Assembly (NCBI GenBank): GCA_963809965.1
Contig: CAWELU010000042.1
Coordinates: forward strand, 62,001-126,000
Length of the DNA stretch: 64,000 nucleotides
Reading direction: 5' to 3'
Source: CAIWHR01 sp963809965
Lineage (GTDB): Bacteria; Pseudomonadota; Gammaproteobacteria; Burkholderiales; Casimicrobiaceae
In this document: positions 28,752-36,437 of the stretch, piece after piece
How positions within the stretch are numbered: the stretch's first letter is position 1
How the letters are laid out: every line of letters begins with the position of its first letter
Made by a program: the position numbers and the translations under genes
Notes under the pieces: model-generated
Seen by the model: the letters and a program-made list of their open reading frames with translations, nothing else
What the model was told of the DNA's origin: nothing
The model's database searches: none

Positions 28752-29808
28752 ATGGGCATCCTGATCAAGGCGCCGACGCGCCGACGCGAGCCGCAACCGA
28801 CGATGTCGGAACCGCCGGTTCCGAGCGCGGGACGCGCGCGGCGCGCTGCACATCCGCGAGGTCGTGCGGATCACCGGCCTGCGTCGCGAGCAGCTCTACA
28901 TGTGGCAGCGCCGTTACGGCTTTCCCGGCGCCGCTGCGCGACGCGTTCGGCGATCGCGTCTATCCGCCGGATCAGGTCGCGCGCCTGAAGCTCGTCAAGC
29001 AGCTGCTGTCCGAAGGCTGGCGCGCGGGCGCCGTCGTGCCGCTCGCCGAAGTCGGCGCTGCAGTCGATGCTCGGTCTCACGGTCGAGGACCCGGCGCCGC
29101 TGCCCGACGGAGATCGAGACCGCGGTCAAGCTGCTCGCGGAGCACCGGATCGGCGAGCTGCAGAATCATCTGTCCAAGCTGCTCGTGGGGCAGGGCCTGC
29201 GCAAGTTCCTCGAGGCAACGCTGATCCCGCTGAACGAGGCCGTGCACGAGCACGTGGTGCGCGGCGAGATGCAGAATTTCCAGGAGCTGCGCTTCGCCGA
29301 TCTCGCCCAGCGCCTGCTGCGCGACGTGACGCGACTGGTGCGCCCGACGCGCGACGCGCGGCAGATACTGCTCGCGACGCCGCCCAACGATCCCAACCAG
29401 CTCGGCCTCGCGATCCTCGAACTCCTGCTGTTCACCGAAGGCGTCAATTGCCTGACGCTCGGCGCGGGCGTCCCGGCGCAGGAGATCGCCGGCGCGGCCG
29501 CCGACGCTACAAGGCCAACTTCGTCGTGCTGCTGTTCGATCGCGGCATCTCGGGCAAGATCGCCGGCCAGGAGATCCGGTCGCTGCGCGCCGAGCTGCCG
29601 GCGAAGCGTGCCGCTGATCGTCAGCGGCCGCGCGGTCAACCTGCTCGCGAAGCCGATCGCCGACGTGCGGACCGCTGCCGATTTCAGCTCGATCATGGCG
29701 ACGATGCGCGAGCTGGGCGTGACCCCGCAACCGCAGCCGACGCCGCCGCTGCCGCCACCATCGCTGTCGATGCTCGGGCTGTTGCCGGAGAGTCCCGCGC
29801 GGGCGTAA
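28752..29808 (+). CDS. MerR-family regulator with a degenerate cobalamin-binding-type domain, frameshifted
   Basis: DNA-binding regulator of the CarH/LitR architecture. The N-terminal MerR helix-turn-helix is split by indels at about 28830-28930 (LHIREVVRITGLRREQLYMWQRRYGF, then DRVYPPDQVARLKLVKQLLS). A helical bundle (FLEATLIPLNEAVHEHVVRG) and a Rossmann-type B12 domain (ARQILLATPPNDPNQLG, FTEGVNCLTLGAGVP) follow. The residues that bind cobalamin in CarH appear absent: the ExxH-type lower-ligand His is Asn in NDPNQLG, and the upper Glu-His pair reads Glu-Leu in NFQELRFA. It may therefore sense something else. The Pro-rich tail ends LGLLPESPARA. Confidence 0.7.
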
Positions 29809-29819
29809 GCTTCGGCGCG

Positions 29820-30001
29820 GTGAAGCGCTTGTCGCCGGATCATCCAGCCCTCCGATCTGCATCCTTCGCGCGGGCGCGTTCTCGCGCGTCGTGTGGCATG
29901 CGATCGGCCTTGTCCTCGCCGCGCTGCTTGCCTACGCCGTCTGGCGTGGCTACCAGAATCCCGATCTGCTGCTCGACCTTGGCGGGCTGCGGCTCTGCTG
30001 A
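29820..30001 (+). CDS. Possible small membrane protein, frameshifted
   Basis: Just after the MerR regulator a GTG at 29820 opens a short frame that, after one indel, reads VVWHAIGLVLAALLAYAVWRGYQNPDLLLDLGGLRLC to a stop at 29999-30001. A single hydrophobic helix followed by a short hydrophilic tail. No family recognised. Confidence 0.35.
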
Positions 30002-30007
30002 TTCGGG

Positions 30008-30661
30008 TCAACGGGGATCGGCAGCCCCGGCTTTCGCATACGCGCGCATCCAGGCCGCGGTCGCCGCCGCGTCGGCGTGGCCTTCGGCGTCGAGCGCCGC
30101 GGCGACGCGCGAGCGGTCGTCCGGCGTGCGGTTCTGCGACAGCTTGAATTTCGCGTCGATGCGCTGGACCCGGATCCGAAAGCCGACGATCGCGCCGACC
30201 ATCGCGTCGAGTCCGCTGGCCGACGAGACCGAGTTGCCACGGCAGCAGCGCGTCGCAGATTCGAAGCGGTGGATCATCACGTCGAGAATCGCGCGCGTTT
30301 CGGCCGCATCGCGCGCGAGCTCGATCGCGCCGTGCGCGTGCACGACCGCGTAGTTCCACGTCGGCACCGCGGCAGCGGGCTCCGCGTACCACGACGGCGA
30401 GACATACGCATGCGGACCGTGGAAGATGGCGATCGATTCCGCCGCCGCCGCCGCGTCGGCGTGCGGATTGGCGCGCGCGAAATGACCGAGCAGCGTGCCG
30501 TGCGGCTCGCGATCGGCAACGTGGATCAGCGGCAGATGCGTGACGCAGCGGTTCCGGCGCCGCGGGCGTCACCAGCGTCGCGAACGGATGATCGTGGACG
30601 AGCCGGGCGATCGCGCTCCGATCGCCGGCGCGCGAAATGTTCGGGGAATGTAGAGGCTCAT
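30008..30661 (-). CDS. PaiB-like FMN-binding protein, frameshifted
   Basis: Split-barrel flavin-binding protein of the PaiB (FMN-binding negative transcriptional regulator) family: MSLYIPRTFRA at the start, IARLVHDHPFATLVTPAAPEP, VPTWNYAVVHAHGAIEL, and KFKLSQNRTPDDRSRVAAAL. At least two indels (near 30555 and 30375) interrupt the middle. Repaired length is about 215 residues, usual for the family. ATG at 30661. It is the last gene of the minus-strand run from proS; the preceding hslO frame reads into it without a stop. Confidence 0.72.
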
Positions 30662-31625
30662 CGCTGCCGGCGTGCGCAGGCGACGTGGCGTCAATGCGCG
30701 CACCGCGTCCGACGATGCGCGACGCGCCGGCGTCGCCGCGCCGCCGGCCGCGAACAGCGCCCGCGCGTCGTCCGCGACGAAGGTGTACCGACGGTTGCAG
30801 AACTCGCAGGTCACGCCGATCAAGCCCTGCTCGGCGAGTATGCTCTCGACTTCGGCGCGGCCGAGCATCCGCAGCGTGTTGGCCACCCGTTCGGCCGAGC
30901 AACTGCATGCGAAAGCGGGCGCACGCGGCGCGAACAGTCGGACGTCGTCGTCGCTGAAACACGCGCTGCAGGAACGTGTCGACTCCGGCAGCCGCGAGCA
31001 GCGCCCCGGGTCCGCAGCGCGTCCACTCGCGCCAGCCGCCTGCCGCCAGATCTGCTCGTCCTCGACGCCGGCGTCGGGCAGCCGCTGCAGCAGCATGCCC
31101 CGCACACGCGTCCCGCTCGCGGCGAGCACCATGCGGCTGTCGATCTGCTCGGAGGTGGTGAGGTAGTGCTCGATCAGCGTCGCGATCGACGAGGCGTCGA
31201 GCGCCACGATGCCCTGGTAGATCGGACCGCCGTCCTTCGGATCGAGCGTGATCGCGAGTCGGCTCGCGGCAGGATCGCCGGCGAGCGCCGATAGCGGGGC
31301 GTCGGCGGGCAGGCGCTCGGCGTCGGCATTCCATTGCGCGGTGGCGCGCAGCTCGAGATTCGCATCGCACTCGACGACGAGCAGCCGCACGGGCCCGTCG
31401 CCCTGCAACTGGACGACGAGCGCTCCCTTGAACTTGAGCGTCGACGCGAGCAGCGCGGCAGCCGCGAGCAATTCCGCGAGCGCGCGCGCGAGCGGCGGCG
31501 GATAGGCGTGGCAGGCCGAGGATTTCGCGGCACGCGTCGTCGAGGCTCACCAGCGCGCCGCGCACCGCCGCGCGCTCGAACACGAAGCGCGCGAGGATGT
31601 CGACGAACGGGGCGGAGCCGGCCAC
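30662..31625 (-). CDS. hslO: Hsp33 redox-regulated chaperone, frameshifted
   Basis: Holdase chaperone activated by oxidation. N-terminal core: FVFERAAVRGALVSLDDACREIL, STLKFKGALVVQLQGDGPV, then LAITLDPKDGGPIYQGIVAL and YLTTSEQIDSRMVLAA. The zinc/redox switch is visible as FACSCSAERV and VTCEFCNRRYTF (CxC...CxxC). GTG at 31625 starts the conserved MAGSAPFVDILARFVF-like opening. Indels near 31480 and 31020-30950 disturb the frame, and the true stop is unclear: the last frame runs straight into the paiB-like ATG. Confidence 0.8.
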
Positions 31626-31634
31626 GCGGCGGCG

Positions 31635-32206
31635 TCAGCGCTTCAGGGCAACGGTGTACAGGGTCATCGGCAGCCCCGAATTCCGGTCGAAGGTCGCGCC
31701 CGCCTCGATGCCCGCCTTCGCGATCGCCGCGGCGGTCTTGCAGCCGCGCGTACTGCGCGTGCATCGCGCCCAGCGCGAACTCGCGGCCCGAACCCACCGC
31801 CCAGAACCGCGTGTACTCGAACACTTCGCGCATCGAATAGACGCCGAAGATGCCGTGCACGTTGGCGACCAGCGCGGTGATCTGCGTGGATTCGTACGGA
31901 TCGTCCTCCTCTTCCTTGGGATTGAGGAAGTGCTGCTCCTTGAGAATCGGATGCAGCTTGCGAAACGTCTCGAAGATCGCCGCTCTTGGTCGAGAAGTCG
32001 AGGTCGGCGTGCTTCGCGAGCAGGTTCTGGAACACGAGCTGGTGCGCGGCGCTGCCGCACAGCCCGAGGTAGGTGCCCTTGTAATGGACGATCTTGTCGG
32101 AGGTCGTGTCGTATTGCGCCGACAGGCGCGTGTCGCCGAAGGTGGTCAGCGAGTCGGCGGCGATGGCGATTTCGTCGTTCTTGCGAACGGCAACGATCGT
32201 GGTCAT
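31635..32206 (-). CDS. Proteasome-like Ntn hydrolase (BPH-like), frameshifted
   Basis: Protein of about 190 residues starting MTTIVAVRKNDEIAIAADSL. Removal of Met1 would expose Thr2 as the N-terminal nucleophile typical of proteasome beta/HslV folds. Further blocks: GDTRLSAQYDTTSDKI, GTYLGLCGSAAHQLVFQNLL, EVFEYTRFWAVGSGREFALG, and a C-terminal MTLYTVALKR. It is not HslV (no hslU neighbour, different sequence) and best resembles the betaproteobacterial proteasome homologue BPH. Two indels (near 31985 and 31740) split the frame. Placed between gluQ and hslO, suggesting a protein-quality role. Confidence 0.65.
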
Positions 32207-32279
32207 GGAAGGGCGTCGGGTTGACGGCGCCGCGGCAACCGCTGCGCGCCGCACTGCAGGAAAGCCGTCGATTATACGC

Positions 32280-33239
32280 GGCCGCGGACGTCCCCGTTCC
32301 GGCTGACCGGCGGCGGGAAGCATCGGTACCGGTGGCAGCCGTCGCCGGGTTCCACGCGACGATCGCCCACGACCAGAATTCGGCCACCGACGCGGGCGCG
32401 CCGCTTCCCGACGGCAGTGGCTGATCCAGAAACCGCCAGGCGGCAAGCAGCGCCGGCAACGCCTCGTTCGGCAGCGGCGCCGCGCGCGTCTGCTTGGAAA
32501 GTTTCTCGACCGGCGGCGTTGACGGCGATCGGAACGTGCAGGTAGGACGGCGTCGGATAGCCGAGCTGCCGCTGCAGAAAGATCTGGCGTGGCGTCGATG
32601 CCAGCAGGTCCGCACCGCGGACGACGTCGGTGATGCCCTGATCCGCATCGTCGACGACGACCGCGAGCTGGTAGGCGAACAGGCCGTCGGCGCGCCTGAC
32701 GACGAAGTCGCCGACGTCGCGCGCGAGATCGTGGACGTGCGTGCCCTGCAGGCGGTCGCGATGCTCGACGTGCGCGTCTCGCCGACGCGCACGCGCCACG
32801 CGCGCTGCGGACGACCGACCCGGTCGGCGCGGGATACCGTCGCGGCAGGTGCCGGGATAGACGCGCTCGCCGCCGATCCCCATCGGCGCGTGCTCCAGTT
32901 CGCGCCGGGTGCACGCGCATTCGTAGGCCATGCCGTGGGCCGCGAGCTGCGTCAGCGCCGCCTCATAGAGGGCAGTGCGTTCGGTCTGGCGGACGACCTC
33001 CCCATCCCACGCGAAGCCGTAGCGCTCGAGCGTCGAGAGGATCGCAGTCTCGGCTCCGGGGCTGCGATCGCGGCTCGTCGACATCCTCGATTCGCACGAG
33101 CCACTCGCCTCCGGCGACGCGCGCGTCGCAATAGCTCGCCAGCGCCGCGACGAGCGAACCGAAATGCAGCGGGCCGGTCGGGGAAGGTGCGAAGCGGCCG
33201 CGGTATCGCGGCCGACGGGGAACTGTCCCGGGGTTCACC
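32280..33239 (-). CDS. gluQ: Glutamyl-Q tRNA(Asp) synthetase, frameshifted
   Basis: Glutamyl-tRNA synthetase paralogue lacking the anticodon domain; it attaches glutamate to queuosine in tRNA-Asp. The class I start RGRFAPSPTGPLHFGSLVAAL is clear, then WLVRIEDVDEPRS, ILSTLERYGFAWDGEV, YECACTRRELEHAP (zinc-site Cys residues), ADGLFAYQLAVVVDDADQGI, and TPRQIFLQRQLGYPTPSYLHVP. GTG at 33239 overlaps the upstream stop (GTGA). Several indels split it; about 300 residues after repair, with the exact stop uncertain (about 32272-32290). It pairs functionally with queG at 20662. Confidence 0.8.
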
Positions 33240-33907
33240 GCACCGTGGCGGAGGGCGCCGCGGCGCCGAGTCGCGTCGCCGTCGCCGGTGCCGGTGCGTA
33301 GTGCCAGTTGCGGATCAGCGCGGCGACGACGCCGCTCGGATACTCGGACTGTCCGAGGCTGCCGTTGTAGCGACCGAGCGCGCGGAAATAGATCGCCGTT
33401 CTCGATGTCGAGGTAATGGCGAAGGATCACGCAGCCGTAGCGAAGGTTGGTCCGCAGCTGGAACAGGTTGTGTTCCGTCGCGCCGATCAGCTTCGTCCAG
33501 AACGGCATCACCTGCATGAACCCGCGGGCGTCGGCCTTCGAGATCGCGTACTTGCGGAAGTTGCTTTCGTACTGGATCACGCTTAGCACGAGCTGCGGGT
33601 CGAGGCCGGCGCGGGATGCTTCGTAATGCACCGTCGCGAGGAATTCCTCGCGCGCGCGCACGTCGGGGAACTTGGGCACGAGCCGCCGCGACATCTCGTC
33701 GAGCCACGGGCGCAGATCGGCGCGGTTCGCGTAATCGGCGGGCGCCGGATTGTCGGCGATCGCCCGCTGGAGCCCGGCGACCACCGACGGGGCGAGCTGC
33801 TCCTCGACCTGCGCGCCGCCGAATGCGGACAGCGGCGCGACGGCGAGCGCGACGACCGCCACGGTCAAGGCGCCAGCGCGATTGATGCGGGTGCCGAAAA
33901 ACGTCAT
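33236..33907 (-). CDS. Lytic transglycosylase (SLT domain)
   Basis: Exported peptidoglycan lytic enzyme of about 224 residues. Signal peptide at the N-terminus (LTVAVVALAVAPLSAFGGA). Catalytic Glu in VIQYESNFRKYAISKADARGFMQVMPFW, and a further SLT block LFQLRTNLRYGCVILRHYL. One indel near 33390 shifts the last 60 residues, which then read YFRALGRYNGSLGQSEYPSG to the stop at 33236. ATG at 33907 overlaps the proS stop (ATGA), and its stop overlaps the gluQ start, so the three genes are translationally coupled. Confidence 0.82.
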
Positions 33908-35648
33908 TCCGCTCCCAACTTTCCTTTGATGAATGCGCCGATCTCGGCGACCGGCACCGCCGTAGCGCCCGAGCCGGCCCCGACCTCCCGTCGCGCCTGG
34001 TACTCGACCTTGCCCTCCTTGAGGCCACGTTCGCCGATCGTCACGCGATGCGGGATGCCGATCAGCTCCAGATCAGCAAACATCACGCCAGGCCGCTCGC
34101 CGCGATCGTCCAGCAGCACCTCGACGCCTGCCGCCTCCATTTCGTCGTGCAGTCGGTCGGCGAGCGATCGGACGGCTTCGCTGCGATCGTAGCCCACTGG
34201 CGCGATGGCCACGGTGAACGGGGCGATCGGATCGGGCCAGACGATGCCCTTGGCGTCGTGGTTCTGCTCGATCGCCGCCGCGACCACACGCGTGATCCCG
34301 ATCCCGTAGCAGCCCATTTCGACCAGCCTCGGTTGACCGCCCGCATCGAGATAAGTTGCACCCATCGCCTCGGAATACTTGGTGCCCAGCGCGAACACGT
34401 GACCCACCTCGATGCCGCGCAGGATCTCGAGCGTTCCCTTGCCGTCGGGCGACGGGTCGCCGGCAACGACATTGCGCAAGTCCGCGACGACATCCGGTTC
34501 GCGGCAGTCGCGACCGAAGTTGACGCCGCGAAGGTGGATGGTCGCGTTCGTTGGCGCCGCAGATGAAGTCGCTCATCACGGCCACCGTTCGATCGACGAT
34601 CAGCGTCAGCTCTTTCGGGATGCCGACCGGGCCGAGATAACCCGCGGGCGAACTGGTTGCCGCGACGATCTCGGCATCGCTCGCCCACCGGAACTTCTCC
34701 AGGCCGGCAATCTTGGTGACCTTGATCTCGTTCAGCGCGTGGTCGCCGCGAATGAGCAGCATATAGATACGCGCCGGCTGACCCTCGTTTTCGACGGCAA
34801 GCATGATGCACTTGACGGTGCGCGCCAGCGGCAGCGCCAGCAGTTCGGCGACATCCGCGCACGTCGACTTGCCGGGCGTGGGGACCTTCTGCATTCGCTC
34901 GCCTGGCGCGGGACGCGACGGCGCCAACGCCACCGCCTCGGCAAGCTCGACGTTGGCCGCGTAATCCGACGCCGGACACCAGGCGATCGCGTCCTCGCCC
35001 GAATCGGCGAGCACCTGGAATTCGTGCGACGCGCTGCCGCCGATCTGGCCGGTGTCCGCCGCGACCGCGCGAAACCTGAGTCCCAGCCGCGAGAAGATCC
35101 GCGTGTAAGCGTCGTACATCGCCCGATAGACTCTCGAGCATCCCCTTCTTGTCGGCGTCGAACGAATACGCGTCCTTCATCACGAATTCGCGCGACCGCA
35201 TGACGCCGAAGCGCGGACGCACCTCGTCGCGGAACTTCGTCTGGATGTGGTAGAAGTTGACGGGCAGCTGCTTGTAGCTCTTGAGCTCCTTGCGCGCGAT
35301 GTCGGTGATCACCTCCTCGGAGGTCGGCTGCACGATGAAGTCGCGCTCGTGCCGATCCTTCAGGCGCAGCAGGTCGGGGCCGTAGACGCGCCAGCGTCCC
35401 GTTTCCTGCCACAGCTCCGCCGGCTGCACGACCGGCATCAGGAGTTCGATCGCGCCCGCGCGATTCATCTCCTCGCGCACGATCGCCTCGACCTTGCGCA
35501 GCACACGCAGGCCGAGCGGCAGCCAGGTATAGATGCCCGCGGCGAGCCGCTTGATCATGCCGGCGCGCAGCATCAGCCGATGGCTCGTGACCTCCGCTTC
35601 GGCGGGGGCCTCCTTCAGCGTGGGAATGAAATACCTGGAAATGCGCAT
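33904..35648 (-). CDS. proS: Prolyl-tRNA synthetase, two frameshifts
   Basis: Essential class II aminoacyl-tRNA synthetase, bacterial long form with the inserted editing domain. N-terminus MRISRYFIPTLKEAPAEAEV; motif 2 region FRDEVRPRFGVMRSREFVMKDAYSF; editing domain around KSTCADVAELLALPLARTVKCI; motif 3 region MGCYGIGITRVVAAAIEQNHD; C-terminal anticodon domain ending GAFIKGKLGAE. A single extra base near 35125 and an extra G near 34545 split the frame; after removal the protein is about 580 residues, normal length. A true knockout of proS would be lethal, so these indels are almost certainly errors. A 9-bp hairpin abuts the start codon. Confidence 0.9.
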
Positions 35649-35651
35649 GGT

Positions 35652-35674
35652 GCTGTTTTTGTTGGAAAAACAGC
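35652..35674 (-). promoter_or_regulatory. Hairpin immediately upstream of the proS start
   Basis: Perfect inverted repeat GCTGTTTTT/AAAAACAGC with a 5-base loop, ending three bases before the proS ATG (35648). It occupies the position of the ribosome-binding site, and no Shine-Dalgarno sequence is visible outside it. Confidence 0.45.
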
Positions 35675-35756
35675 ATTGTACTCCTCCCGTCCCGGCGGTG
35701 AGCTCCCGAACGCCAACCGACGCGCGTGCACGGTCCGATTCCAGACGCGCGAATAC

Positions 35757-35781
35757 GACAAAGGCGCCCCATGGGCGCCCT
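35757..35781 (-). terminator. Rho-independent terminator after uspA
   Basis: On the minus strand GGCGCCC-ATG-GGGCGCC (35779-35763) forms a 7-bp stem followed by TTTGTC. It lies 64 bases after the uspA stop and before the proS leader, separating the two minus-strand units. Confidence 0.6.
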
Positions 35782-35844
35782 CCGGGGACCGGGGAATCGT
35801 GCAGTCGCGCGCGGTCCCGGGCGCGCGACGCCTGGCGCAGTTCG

Positions 35845-36288
35845 CTAGCGCACGACGATCACGGGCAGTTTGCTGTGCGTGAGCACCTTCTGCGTTTCGC
35901 TGCCCAGCAGCACCGCCGAGATGCCGCGCCGGCCGTGCGAAGCCATCACGATGGCGTCGGACTTGTGCTTTTTCGCCGCGGCGAGGATCGCTTCCCACGG
36001 TGCCGCGGCGATCGTGTATGCGGTTGCGCAATCGACACCGGCGGACGAGGCCTTGGTCGCCGCGGTGTCGAGGATCTTCGCCGCATCGGCCGCAGCGAGC
36101 TTCGCATACTCCTTGCGCGAGACGGGTTCGTAGACCACTCCGTCCGCGTACGCCGGCAGCGGGTAGTCGGGCGCCGCATAGAAGACCGTCATCTTCGCCC
36201 CGACCGCCTGCGCGAGCGCGATCGCGTGCGTGACCGCTTTCTCGGAAAGCTTGGACCCGTCGGTTGCCACGAGCAGGTTCTTGTACAT
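35845..36288 (-). CDS. Universal stress protein UspA family
   Basis: Protein of 147 residues: MYKNLLVATDGSKLSEKAV at the start, with the ATP-type UspA glycine motif near the C-terminus (IVMASHGRRGISAVLLGSETQKVL) and LPVIVV at the end. UspA proteins support survival in anaerobiosis, stationary phase and other stresses. It diverges from the cbb3 operon across a 149-base gap holding an FNR-type box, which fits oxygen-responsive control of both directions. Confidence 0.88.
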   Translation of the reverse strand: MYKNLLVATDGSKLSEKAVTHAIALAQAVGAKMTVFYAAPDYPLPAYADGVVYEPVSRKEYAKLAAADAAKILDTAATKASSAGVDCATAYTIAAAPWEAILAAAKKHKSDAIVMASHGRRGISAVLLGSETQKVLTHSKLPVIVVR

Positions 36289-36349
36289 TTTGCGCGCTCC
36301 TTGCCGCTATCGGACAATTGTATTGTCGGCGCACATGATGGCCAATGCG

Positions 36350-36363
36350 TTGACGGAGATCAA
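36350..36363. promoter_or_regulatory. FNR/ANR-type box between uspA and ccoI
   Basis: TTGAC-GGAG-ATCAA matches the FNR consensus TTGAT-N4-ATCAA at 9 of 10 informative positions. It lies 75 bases upstream of the ccoI ATG and 62 upstream of uspA. It is the obvious site for oxygen control by the Fnr encoded at 45123. Confidence 0.65.
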
Positions 36364-36437
36364 CGGTCCGGCCGGGCGGGGATTCCGCGACATCGACGCG
36401 GTTGACCCGGACGAGGGCGCGCCGTAGATTCGGTTGG

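Noticed and set aside
31635..32206. Calling the Ntn hydrolase HslV
   Set aside because: There is no hslU beside it, and the sequence after the N-terminal Thr pair differs from the HslV pattern.
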